Assembly: GCF_014534745.1 (NCBI RefSeq)
Contig: NZ_JACVVP010000040.1
Coordinates: 1 to 64,000 of the forward strand
Length of the DNA stretch: 64,000 bases
Source of the DNA: Flammeovirga sp. EKP202
GTDB taxonomy: Bacteria; Bacteroidota; Bacteroidia; Cytophagales; Flammeovirgaceae
Direction of reading: 5' to 3'
Part shown: piece by piece, positions 8,802-18,177 of the stretch
Numbering within the stretch: the first letter of the stretch is position 1
How the letters are laid out: each line of letters begins with the position of its first letter
Position numbers and translations under genes: made by a program
Notes under the pieces: generated by a model
The model's input: the letters and a program-made list of their open reading frames with translations, nothing else
What the model was told of the DNA's origin: nothing
Databases searched by the model: none

Positions 8802-10211
8802 TTAATGAGTCAGTGTCATTTCTATTTTATTACCATTTACAAAACAACGGTGTATATCTATATTCTCAACATCATCAAATACAATTGGAGATCTTTTATC
8901 ATCATTGGTAGTAAAAAGTTTTACACTTTCCATAAACACACCTTCCATATGTCTTAAATAAATTCCTGATGCAGGCAATGTGCCTCCTAATCTTCTAAAT
9001 TCCGGCCACCACCCTTCCAATACATCTGGAGTTAATTCTTTTACTTCAGCTTTTGACAGGGATTCTGATGCTTCCTCTCCAGCAATATGCATATTGATAT
9101 TCTTCAAAGTAATATTTTTGATACGACCTTCTGGTAAACCTGTCATTGCAATTACAGCGTTCTTTTCTACCATACGATTATCGATTTGGAAGTTTTCAAA
9201 AGTCATGTCTCCCATATAATGCATTGGAGACAACTCTTCTGGTGCATCTACATGAGCTCTTTGCTTACAAAATGTCATAAAGATCGGTCGAGGTACGTTG
9301 GTCATTGTCATATTTGAAAAAGTCATGTTTTTCATTGCACCGCCTTCATTCATTTGAATTTTCAAGCCACTATCTTTGATGTTTTTAAAAGTACAGTTGG
9401 TTACATTCACCCTTTCAAAATCTCCTCTTGATAACAAACCAATACGTATTCCTGCCCATTTACTTTCAAAAATACAGTTATTAATCACTATGTCAGTACA
9501 TGATCCATTAGGGTCTGAGGCTTGTAGACAGATCGAATCGTCACTAGTATCAAAAGAACAATTCGATACCATCACATTATTACAGCCATCAAAGTCTAAA
9601 CCATCTCCGTTGTGATTCACTCGACTTTTAATACGAATACCTTCTACTACTATTTCATTACAATTGATCCAAGCTGAAGTCCAAGCCGCCGGATTGATGA
9701 GCTGAATTGACCTCATTTGAATATTAGAACAGTTAAGGAATCGAATCAACATTGGTCTCCCGGTTTTTCGATTAAAAAATTTAGGATGACCATTCCCGTC
9801 TATTGTCCCTCTACCTTCAATGCCGAAAAATTTTGCATTTTCAGCATAGATAAGGCAACGGTCCATGTGGGGCTCATTTTTATATCTGTTCTTGTGTGTG
9901 TCTTTGGTATAATCATTTATATCTGGGCTTCCCTTCAATGTAGCTCCATTTTCCACAAAAAGTGTGACATAATCTTTGAGATAAATAGTACCTATTAGCA
10001 CTACTTTTCCTGAAGGAATAATCACTCTACCTCCACCGCTTTCACTACATTTATTGATAGCTGTTTGTACAGCTTTGGTATCATTAGAAGTACCGTCTGC
10101 CAAGGCACCATAATCCAAAACTGAATAATCTCGTCCAAAAAGTGGGGAAGTCAAAAAAGTGCCTAATACCATCAGTACAAGCAGGCAATAGGTAGTATTC
10201 AAAGATTTCAT
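8802..10211 (-). CDS. GH28-like right-handed beta-helix glycoside hydrolase
   Basis: An exported protein of the pectate-lyase/polygalacturonase superfamily; GH28 enzymes hydrolyse galacturonan-type linkages. The signal peptide covers about residues 1-26. The family opening DYSVLDYGALADG followed by NDTKAVQTAINKC (about 43-55) is typical of GH28. Of the usual catalytic motifs, NxD appears as N201-G-D203-G-L-D206, DD as D224-D225, and the basic RIK site as G-L-K284-I. The usual GHG histidine motif is not visible: its place holds WAGIRIG (252-258). The length (469) is normal. It may therefore be a divergent GH28 or act on another uronic-acid or galactose linkage. It is monocistronic, with a terminator downstream and 238 bp before the next gene upstream. 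Confidence 0.82.
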   Translation of the reverse strand: MKSLNTTYCLLVLMVLGTFLTSPLFGRDYSVLDYGALADGTSNDTKAVQTAINKCSESGGGRVIIPSGKVVLIGTIYLKDYVTLFVENGATLKGSPDINDYTKDTHKNRYKNEPHMDRCLIYAENAKFFGIEGRGTIDGNGHPKFFNRKTGRPMLIRFLNCSNIQMRSIQLINPAAWTSAWINCNEIVVEGIRIKSRVNHNGDGLDFDGCNNVMVSNCSFDTSDDSICLQASDPNGSCTDIVINNCIFESKWAGIRIGLLSRGDFERVNVTNCTFKNIKDSGLKIQMNEGGAMKNMTFSNMTMTNVPRPIFMTFCKQRAHVDAPEELSPMHYMGDMTFENFQIDNRMVEKNAVIAMTGLPEGRIKNITLKNINMHIAGEEASESLSKAEVKELTPDVLEGWWPEFRRLGGTLPASGIYLRHMEGVFMESVKLFTTNDDKRSPIVFDDVENIDIHRCFVNGNKIEMTLTH

Positions 10212-10414
10212 TAACTAAATCTAATTATGATTTATTTCATTCATTTCATAGAAAATAAATACTCAAGTCGGTCTCACTTCAACAATTATCTTCCATAACA
10301 AACATACCGTTTTCATTAATTAACCTTTGAAAAAAAACTACTGATAAAAGGGGAGTTTTTTACTATGATGCTATAATGAAGCGTTTTTTGGGGGTGTAAT
10401 CACGAAAAAGAATA

Positions 10415-10446
10415 AAAAAAGAGAGCCACCGCAGTGACTCTCTCTT
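10415..10446 (-). terminator. Terminator of the PKD-rich protein gene
   Basis: AAGAGAG...CAC pairs with GTG...CTCTCTT (10419-10446) with a short bulge. A run of A (10414-10420, + strand) gives the U tract on the minus strand just past the stop at 10450. Confidence 0.7.
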
Positions 10447-10449
10447 CAA

Positions 10450-13400
10450 TTATCTAATGACGGTTACATTGGTAACATCTCTATGATGCGTTCCAAAAAA
10501 CTCACTATCATATTCTATCACTATGGTATAAACAGAACCTGGCACTAGTTTATTTTGATAAGTTCCATCCCAACCTCTACCTTCTTGATTGGCAGCATTT
10601 GAGTTTTCATAACTGTCATGGAATATAATTTCACCCCAACTATTATAAACAGTTAGTTTGATATTGACTACATATTTAGACCTTATCAAAAACTCATCGT
10701 TTATGCCATCACCATTAGGAGTAAATGCTGTTGGGTTGAAGAAAATAGGAGGACAGCCTCTAGTCACTTTCATTGAAGTTACTGTTTCACAATTGTCTTC
10801 AGTGGAAGTATCTATAATCTTCACTGTATATTCTCCCCCATCGTACCTTGTCACTGCAGAGGTCGTTTCTCCTGAATCTTCCCACAAATAAACATAACCT
10901 GGCGCTTCTGCTGCTTGAATGACAATTTCACCCAACTCTTCAAAACAAAATAATGTATCCTGTACTGCAAATGCAGGGGGAAGTGGTCGGTGTATAAACT
11001 CGTATTCATGTGTAATTAAACATTCAACGCCAGAAATATCATGTGTTACGAGATTGGTCAATGTATAAATACCCGGTTCACTCACGGTCACCTTTGACCC
11101 TACTGTACCATTGGACCATTGATACTCACCAAGCGTCCCTTCAAAACCTTCAATAGTTCCATCAATTTCTACGTCATCCCCTTCACAAGCATAGTAAAGT
11201 GTTTGAGTAGGCTTCGGTAATTTAATAATGAAAATCTGTACACTTGCTTCCGTAAAGCATCCTGTATCGTTCCAAGCCTTGACCCTATATTCGGTAATAT
11301 CCTCTGTTGGTGATACTGTGATTTCGGAAGTCGTTTCCCCTGTACTCCATTCAAATACGGTTCCGCCTTCTACTGAAAGTGTGGTCGAAGAACCTTCACA
11401 TACATAGAAATCTTCTTTTTGGACCAAATAGGGATAATCACTAACATAGACTTCTTGTATTATTTCTTTAGTACAGCCTTTCAGCGATTCGATAATTAGT
11501 TTTACTTTATAAGTACCTGGTGCAGCATAAGTAAATGTTGGTGAAACCGCGGTAGAACTTACTGTTGTCGAATCATTTTCCCAATCAAAATACCACACAA
11601 AACCTTTTACTAAATTGGGGTTATCACTTATTCTGACACCTTCATAAGTGGACGTGTTATTGTAAAGTGTAGGTTCCCCTACACACACATCTTCAGCCTC
11701 AAAACTCACATCGGGCAATGCATAAATCAAAATAGAAGAAGACGTGGTGACAGGTGTACAAGTATTGTCTGAAGAAACTGTTAAGTTAACAGTATAAGTA
11801 CCCGGTGCTGCAAATTTATAATGTGATATTGGATCAGTGGTTGTATAACTGTCCACAACACTTCCATCCAATAAGAACTCCCAAGTATAATCTACAATTT
11901 CTCCTGTAGTATAGGGTGTAAAATTCGACTGACTACCATCAAAAGTAGCTGAATCAAGCATACAAACCGGTACGAGATCACCAATTACAGGCACAGGAGA
12001 TGGCGTAAACTTCACGTTAAACGTTCTTGTTGAATAACCTACACCTGTATCTGTATGATTATTTTTACTGTCGATAAAATCGATGTATTCGGCATCTACC
12101 CAAATTTCGAGGGTGTAGTCCCTGCCTTCTTCATCATTCGGATTCACTTCAAAATAACCTCCTGAAGATCCATAAGTAAATGAAGCCAATGCGTCTGTTC
12201 CTCCACTAGAGGCTGGAATATTTTCTCCATCCACACTCCACTGGTATTTAGTAACGCCTTTATAACTGAATTTGTCAGGCACAACAAGATTCGCTACTTC
12301 AAAATCCTTATCGTAACCTTCTACTGTATAAGGAGATTCGGTTATACATACCACAACATCTTCTATTTCTAGCTCAGGTTTCTTGAAAATGGTGATAGAT
12401 TCATCCGTGATGGCATCATAATTACAAGAAGCATTACCTTGATCTCCTAAGTCTAGCGTTGATTCAAAGACTAGTTTGGGAGTATAAATAATATTAGAAT
12501 CAAGTTCATAAGTAAAAGTCTGTAAAGAGTCCACCCCATTATAGCCGTCTCCTGAAGCCCAGTTATAAGCGATATCAATTACCTCACTTGATACATAAGC
12601 AGGAAGAGCCACCATATCAGTAGTTAGAGGTGCATATCCCGCTTTCTTATTAATATAAAATGAGCCTGTCACTCCTTTTACATTGATGGCTATTGGTGCT
12701 GCCGTAGCTGTACAATATTGTACATCAGTGGTCTCCAAGTAGACTTCATAATCCCCTGAAATAAAATAATATTCCAGTTCACCTGTACTACTTTCAATGG
12801 TATTGATTAGTAGATCTTCTTGCATTATAGTCCACTTCCAACTGTAAATCGGAACATCAGAACCATCAGCATATTTTCTTGGAATTGAATTCCCTTCTGT
12901 TCCATCGGCTTTATCCGTAAACGTTATGGCACCCGGACAATTTAAAACTGAATCCGTAGCCGTAAATCCAGCAACAGCTTTTGGTAATTCAGGCACTTCA
13001 AAATAGATAGTATCTTTCTCAGAATATCCATTTCGGTCTTTAATTGTTAATTCCAAAGTGTACGTCCCTTCCGTAAAGGAATTAAATTGGAAGATATAGT
13101 TGTCTCGATTATAACTTGTGATGGATGACCATTGTTGTTCTGGTTCCTTTTTTATTCTCCACCTATACTCTGCGTAATAAGGTGAATAGACAGTAGTATC
13201 AGAAACTTTTGGGTCAATATAAGTTTCTAAATAATCACACTGAAAATTAAAACTTATGTGTCGAGCTATTCCAGTGTCATCACCTGCCTCAGGAAAATCA
13301 AGAATAGGTTTTGTAACCAAAGTATAAGTGTAATTGGAGTAAACCTCACAACTAGTAAGATCAGCAGTCACTTTTAAGTAAACATAATTGCTGATATACT

Positions 13401-16164
13401 GAGGTTTATTTAACTCATCATACGTTATTACAAAATCCTCAACGACAGTGCCCGTACCACTTTTTACCATTTCATCATTATGATACCACTCCCATTTTGG
13501 GTTAGGAGCCTCAATCTTGTATCCTGGCCTTACAGAATAAGTAACTTCATCTCCTAATGTGGCCACTGATACGTTTGAGGTGACATCAAATTCCATGGCA
13601 CGAACCGTTATCTCACCTTGTTCCACTACTTCAGAACACCCATTATAATATTGAGCGTTTAACTCTGCAACCCAAACACCGGATTGACTGAATGTCATTT
13701 CGGTGGTTCTTGAACTGTAAGAGGGATAAATTCTCTTGTTTGTTCCTTTCTTTTTAAATGACCAACTATAATATCCTCCGTCAGTTACTTTGGGATCAAA
13801 ATATAAAGTAGTTCCTTGGCAGATTTCAGATGGCTGAGTATAACTCTCAATATTTTCATGATACGTAAAGTCCCAATGAATTTCGATTGGTTCAGGTTTT
13901 TGAGCAATATAAATGGAGGAAGTTACACTATGCACACAATAAACTGGTGGTTCTTCGGGTGTTTTTGAAGGTAAAGCACTCGAATTTTCTACCGTCAATG
14001 TCACACTCACTTCGTCACCATAATCAATGGCTAAGGCCTGAAAATCGGGATGGTTGACAATGTCTTCATTAATATCCTTGGTAATAATTTGAGCGGTCCT
14101 AAATCCTACTTCAATATCCCATATATAATCACTTCCTTCACCTGCTCCAATTGACTCATTCTCAATGTAAATTTTATCAGGATCACACAGTTCAGTTACA
14201 CCTAATTCAAATTTAGCGAGCGGCTCTAAAATCGTGATTTTTTTATAAACAGGCTGCCCTTCACAACCATCTTGTACCGCTTTCAAACCTACTGAATACT
14301 CTCCTGGCTCAAGGTGATCATACGTTTGTATACCATTGCGTCCAAATGAAGAAGTCCAAACATCAGTACCAAAATAATCCCATAAAAAAGTTACATCGCC
14401 CTCACTTCCTGTACCTAAATCGGTGGTATTATTAAACTCAATAAGTGAACCATTACAATAATCAGGTCCATCAAGTACCTCGAAATCTACTTTTACCGCT
14501 TCTCCCACTTTCAACTCATCTGATGCTGTTACTGTACATCCAGCTGCAAAGTCAATCTGAACTATAATATCATAAACTCCAGCTTCCAAGGATTTCAATT
14601 CAAAGTTTTTGCTCGTACTTGTATATACTTTACCTGTTGACCTTTCTTCTGCTTCCCACCTTCTACTTGTTGAATTGTCTTTGATTAATGCGTCATCTTG
14701 AATCAATTCATAACCTATCGTCAATGTGTGGGGTGCACAAGAACTATACAAACCCATAATTTCTGCTTCAATGGGATATGACGAAATTTCGATTTCATTA
14801 ATGACACATTCACCTGCATCATTCGCCACCAATTCAATGATATGCTCTCCGTACCCTGTTAACGGAATGGTGGGATTATCTTCATTCTCAAATAACCTCT
14901 CATCGACTCCTTTTCGCCTCCAGAAAAAATTGGTAATTCTTCCATTCAAATTTTGGATGGATAACACCACATTAAAATTATTTGTACAAAAAGTAGAACG
15001 ATTGGCTTTAATACTAATGTCTGAGAGTTCCATCGGTGGAACATCTACGTATAATGTATAACTACAACTACCCACCTTGGCTGTTACGGTTTTTGTTACC
15101 GTATAACTTCGGGTATTTGTAAAATTATGACGCATTTTTTCTGGATAAACAGAAGTATACTTCACACCATCTCCAAAATCCCAAGTGATCGTTTGACCAT
15201 CGAGGTTATCGGGTAATGAGGGCGTAAATGTTACAGGGTAAATGGCACAATATGTATCCGGTAATTCGTAGGTAAACATATCAGCATCTACGCCTAATGC
15301 CACTGGAATCGATGCCGTTTGAGAACATCCTCCATAAGTTGCCGTGACCGTTAAAGTGTAATGATCTCCTTTTGCAATATCATAGTTGTTACTTACTCTG
15401 CTGCCTTGAGCCGTATTACCATCACCAAAATCCCACTCATAAGTTACACCTGAAGACACCTTCGCTCCAGTTTCTTCAAATATTGTTGAAGCATTGAAGG
15501 TTTGAGTAACCTGAGTAGCACAGGTAATCAAAGATGAAGGAGAAATACTCGGAACAATCAACTCTGAAATTGTAATGTATTCATTTGTCGTTTTAATAGC
15601 ACAATCGTTATCTGTTGTTCCGTAAATAGTTGCTGTATAAGGTTGTTCTCTTGCTGGCAAAGGATTTGACAATTCATTTTCGGCTAACACTTGACCATTA
15701 ACGGTAAACTTTACATCCTTTAGTCTAATGGACGATTCTATTGTAAAAAATACTTGAGTACCGTCACAACCTTCAGTGGTACTTACAGAAAAATCAACTT
15801 CTGGAGCTGTAGAAATTTTAATGACCGTTTCTAAAGTTTTAGATTGCCCACCTTGAGTGAAAGTCACTTTTAGATTGAATGATTTATCTTCATCCGTCTG
15901 GAAAATATGATACGGGTTGTTCTCTACTGAAGTGTTCCCATCGCCAAAATCCCAAGAAAGATTAGAAACACTTCCCTTTCCATCTTCATCAATATAAAAA
16001 TAAGAACTGTAGGTCAAGCAACGTTCTACTGGAGTAGCAATAATATCTTCCCCTCCTGATAAACCCTGACTTGCGTTAGCCATTATCTTCTGAGCAAATG
16101 ATACAGAAGGTAAACAGAAAAAGGCAAGTAGCAGTACTACTAAATATAAAAGTTTGTTTTTCAT
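10450..16164 (-). CDS. Large PKD-domain surface protein with gliding-motility (T9SS type B) C-terminal domain
   Basis: A 1904-residue secreted, adhesin-like protein. The signal peptide (about 1-25) ends VSFAQ. Many PKD/Ig-like units follow, recognisable by WDFGDGNT-type motifs near residues 70, 245 and 325 and by diverged copies throughout (for example FVWYFDWEND). The last about 90 residues carry the CHU/gliding-motility-associated domain: FFNPTAFTPNGDGINDEF, then VYNSWGEIIF and a tail VTNVTVIR. Such domains send proteins through the type IX system, with PorP/SprF-like partners needed for attachment. The gene lies 18 bp downstream of a PorP/SprF gene, a common pairing. The likely role is surface adhesion or gliding; no enzyme domain was seen. 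Confidence 0.9.
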   Translation of the reverse strand: MKNKLLYLVVLLLAFFCLPSVSFAQKIMANASQGLSGGEDIIATPVERCLTYSSYFYIDEDGKGSVSNLSWDFGDGNTSVENNPYHIFQTDEDKSFNLKVTFTQGGQSKTLETVIKISTAPEVDFSVSTTEGCDGTQVFFTIESSIRLKDVKFTVNGQVLAENELSNPLPAREQPYTATIYGTTDNDCAIKTTNEYITISELIVPSISPSSLITCATQVTQTFNASTIFEETGAKVSSGVTYEWDFGDGNTAQGSRVSNNYDIAKGDHYTLTVTATYGGCSQTASIPVALGVDADMFTYELPDTYCAIYPVTFTPSLPDNLDGQTITWDFGDGVKYTSVYPEKMRHNFTNTRSYTVTKTVTAKVGSCSYTLYVDVPPMELSDISIKANRSTFCTNNFNVVLSIQNLNGRITNFFWRRKGVDERLFENEDNPTIPLTGYGEHIIELVANDAGECVINEIEISSYPIEAEIMGLYSSCAPHTLTIGYELIQDDALIKDNSTSRRWEAEERSTGKVYTSTSKNFELKSLEAGVYDIIVQIDFAAGCTVTASDELKVGEAVKVDFEVLDGPDYCNGSLIEFNNTTDLGTGSEGDVTFLWDYFGTDVWTSSFGRNGIQTYDHLEPGEYSVGLKAVQDGCEGQPVYKKITILEPLAKFELGVTELCDPDKIYIENESIGAGEGSDYIWDIEVGFRTAQIITKDINEDIVNHPDFQALAIDYGDEVSVTLTVENSSALPSKTPEEPPVYCVHSVTSSIYIAQKPEPIEIHWDFTYHENIESYTQPSEICQGTTLYFDPKVTDGGYYSWSFKKKGTNKRIYPSYSSRTTEMTFSQSGVWVAELNAQYYNGCSEVVEQGEITVRAMEFDVTSNVSVATLGDEVTYSVRPGYKIEAPNPKWEWYHNDEMVKSGTGTVVEDFVITYDELNKPQYISNYVYLKVTADLTSCEVYSNYTYTLVTKPILDFPEAGDDTGIARHISFNFQCDYLETYIDPKVSDTTVYSPYYAEYRWRIKKEPEQQWSSITSYNRDNYIFQFNSFTEGTYTLELTIKDRNGYSEKDTIYFEVPELPKAVAGFTATDSVLNCPGAITFTDKADGTEGNSIPRKYADGSDVPIYSWKWTIMQEDLLINTIESSTGELEYYFISGDYEVYLETTDVQYCTATAAPIAINVKGVTGSFYINKKAGYAPLTTDMVALPAYVSSEVIDIAYNWASGDGYNGVDSLQTFTYELDSNIIYTPKLVFESTLDLGDQGNASCNYDAITDESITIFKKPELEIEDVVVCITESPYTVEGYDKDFEVANLVVPDKFSYKGVTKYQWSVDGENIPASSGGTDALASFTYGSSGGYFEVNPNDEEGRDYTLEIWVDAEYIDFIDSKNNHTDTGVGYSTRTFNVKFTPSPVPVIGDLVPVCMLDSATFDGSQSNFTPYTTGEIVDYTWEFLLDGSVVDSYTTTDPISHYKFAAPGTYTVNLTVSSDNTCTPVTTSSSILIYALPDVSFEAEDVCVGEPTLYNNTSTYEGVRISDNPNLVKGFVWYFDWENDSTTVSSTAVSPTFTYAAPGTYKVKLIIESLKGCTKEIIQEVYVSDYPYLVQKEDFYVCEGSSTTLSVEGGTVFEWSTGETTSEITVSPTEDITEYRVKAWNDTGCFTEASVQIFIIKLPKPTQTLYYACEGDDVEIDGTIEGFEGTLGEYQWSNGTVGSKVTVSEPGIYTLTNLVTHDISGVECLITHEYEFIHRPLPPAFAVQDTLFCFEELGEIVIQAAEAPGYVYLWEDSGETTSAVTRYDGGEYTVKIIDTSTEDNCETVTSMKVTRGCPPIFFNPTAFTPNGDGINDEFLIRSKYVVNIKLTVYNSWGEIIFHDSYENSNAANQEGRGWDGTYQNKLVPGSVYTIVIEYDSEFFGTHHRDVTNVTVIR

Positions 16165-16182
16165 TGTGTTAGTTTGCTTTAT

Positions 16183-17256
16183 TTAAATGGATGGAACTGG
16201 ACAGTTGGCATGACTTGGAATTTCTTTTTTCAAGTTCCTCTTTTTATAATAATTAGGATAGAAATTCAAATCGTATCGTATGGATATTTCATGAGAATTT
16301 CCTTCGCCTAAAGTGAGTCCACCAATCGGAAAATCAAAACTATATCCGATCACAAATCGGTTGAATTTAACACCCGACATCACAACCACCGCATCATGAT
16401 TGAGCTGTGTTGGGTGATCATTTGCTTTAATCGGCAACCCTCTGTACCAAACACCAAAAATGATGGGGTTGTAATTAACACTTGCCCCTAAACTCAATTG
16501 ATCTCCAGTTCCTTGAGATTGATAATGCATCATCAGGCTAATCGTTTTATCATCGTAGTCTGCAATCGCTCCTTTCCATTTATAAGTCAATGGAATTCTA
16601 TAGCCCATATTTACACTAAATCTCAATGGTAAAATATCTACACTATTGACCAGCCTTGAAATGTTGGGTTGATTGATATGGTAAACCGAGGCTCCTACCC
16701 AAAGTTGCTTTGAATAAAACATCAAACCCGATGAAATGTCGGGGTAGATTTTATTTTGATCTGTCAATTGATCTGCTGTTGAACCACTTATATTTCCATC
16801 ATTATCTATCTGATCGTTAAAAGTGAAGCTATTAAAGCCTAAAGACGATTGCTCAAAACCACCCTGTATACCAAAACTTAGGTTATATTTTTTATTGATT
16901 TTTAAATGATAAGCCCCCGTCATATTAATCGACAACCGAGTCATAGATGTACCCGATGACACAGCCAAAATATCTTGATGTGCTAAAAAGCCAACACCAA
17001 AATTCTTTTTCGGAATCGGCGTATCAAATGAGGCCATAAATGTATTGTAATTCAATGGAATTCCTACCCATTGGTTACGGTAATTAATAGTTGCTCTTCC
17101 ATCCCCACTTGTTCCAGCTAATGAAGGATTCAGATACAAAGGCGAAGCGTAATATTGTGATAATTGAGCGTCTTGAGCCTGTATTTTAGTAACTGTTGAA
17201 AAAAATAAGAGCACAAAACAGATGTACACATTCACGCTGAATAGTTTAACACACAT
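16183..17256 (-). CDS. PorP/SprF family type IX secretion membrane protein
   Basis: An outer-membrane beta-barrel-type protein of the PorP/SprF family. Relatives help export or anchor T9SS type B cargo such as the large adhesin SprB. The opening QDAQLSQYYASPLYLNPSLAGT (about residues 28-49) is the family hallmark, followed by YRNQW, SFDTPI and a C-terminal FVIGYSFDFPIGGL strand region. The signal peptide precedes residue 28. The length (357) is typical. It is the first gene of a two-gene operon with the PKD protein, so the pair probably works as a dedicated exporter/anchor and cargo. A candidate promoter lies 39-46 bp upstream of the start. Confidence 0.93.
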   Translation of the reverse strand: MCVKLFSVNVYICFVLLFFSTVTKIQAQDAQLSQYYASPLYLNPSLAGTSGDGRATINYRNQWVGIPLNYNTFMASFDTPIPKKNFGVGFLAHQDILAVSSGTSMTRLSINMTGAYHLKINKKYNLSFGIQGGFEQSSLGFNSFTFNDQIDNDGNISGSTADQLTDQNKIYPDISSGLMFYSKQLWVGASVYHINQPNISRLVNSVDILPLRFSVNMGYRIPLTYKWKGAIADYDDKTISLMMHYQSQGTGDQLSLGASVNYNPIIFGVWYRGLPIKANDHPTQLNHDAVVVMSGVKFNRFVIGYSFDFPIGGLTLGEGNSHEISIRYDLNFYPNYYKKRNLKKEIPSHANCPVPSI

Positions 17257-17294
17257 AGTTTTGCTTAAGTACTTAATAATAGTCGTTGTTTACT

Positions 17295-17302
17295 CAAATC
17301 TA
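17295..17302 (-). promoter_or_regulatory. Candidate Bacteroidota -7 box for the PorP/PKD operon
   Basis: Read on the minus strand this is TAGATTTG, fitting TAnnTTTG. A TTG lies about 23 bp further upstream (17326-17328), near the expected -33 position. This is a motif match only. Confidence 0.45.
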
Positions 17303-17423
17303 ATTATTAATTTTCATATTCTACCCAAGAATTGTAATTTTTATGTTTTTGTCACCGTTCGCCCCCTTTTTTATACATCATTTAGGTAAGTACACTGTAA
17401 ACTAAATTATCATCAACTTTCAA

Positions 17424-17790
17424 TCAACCTTTCTGCAAGCATTTATAGGATCAACTTTCAAGCTTCCTTCTTCTTCATTTTTCCATTGATGAAAAACGAA
17501 GCAAAAAATCTAGGCTTAGAAGTCAAAAGCTAAATTTCATTCCTCTCGCCTAAATGATTTTAAACTCGCTAAAGCTCAAACAACAAAATCATTTTTAACG
17601 GCTCAATTCATGAAATTCTTAACGCTTTTCCCTTCAAGGCCGAGGAAGATACTACTCAATGATGGTCTGATTACATGTCAAAAGACAAAGGTTTTATCAT
17701 AATCTTCTAAAATGCAGTGCTGTAGGGACGTTGCATTGCAACGTCCTCGCGAACCACAATACACTACCATTTATCCATCATAAAAGTAAT
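17424..17790 (+). repeat. Interspersed repeat, copy C with palindrome module
   Basis: Contains the long block shared with A, B and F, followed by the module carrying GACGTTGCATTGCAACGTC (about 17729-17747), a near-perfect palindrome inside gtaggg...cctcgcgaaccaca. The same module in inverted orientation is part of copy D at about 19945-20030. Confidence 0.75.
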
Positions 17791-17794
17791 CATA

Positions 17795-18177
17795 TTAATT
17801 AACGAAAATATAGTTTACAGAGTAGTAAATACTTGGATAGAAAAAATGGATCACGTTGTAGCCTGAAAAGTGATTTTTACAGAGGTTCAGTGGATGCTGT
17901 AATAAAATACTCCTACAGTCTACTTTCAATTTTTGATAGATTTTTTTATAATCGATAACGTTGTAGGGACGTTTCAGTAATACGTCCTCACGAACCACAT
18001 CAAGAACCATTTTCTTCATTAAAAAACATCCACCTCTAATAAAGACAAATAGTTAAAAAATTGCCTAAAAAAACGTATTATGTGAGTGTAAGTCCAAATT
18101 TGACGCAGAGCAACATCTCATTGAGTTAGAAAAAAATAGTTTACCTGCATTGATTCTACTTTTGAATATCAAATGAA
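17795..18177. other. Gene-poor stretch with degenerate repeat remnants
   Basis: Includes a second, decayed palindrome module (gttgtagggacgtttcag to cctcacgaaccacat, about 17961-18000). The 74-codon minus-strand frame here shows no recognisable protein and overlaps repeat DNA, so I see no gene. Confidence 0.45.

Noticed and set aside
14726-15061. 111-codon plus-strand frame inside the PKD-rich gene
   Set aside because: Shadow of a long, clearly real gene on the opposite strand; no family pattern.
17795-18019. 74-codon minus-strand frame
   Set aside because: Lies in decayed repeat DNA, has no recognisable protein pattern and no conserved counterpart in other repeat copies.
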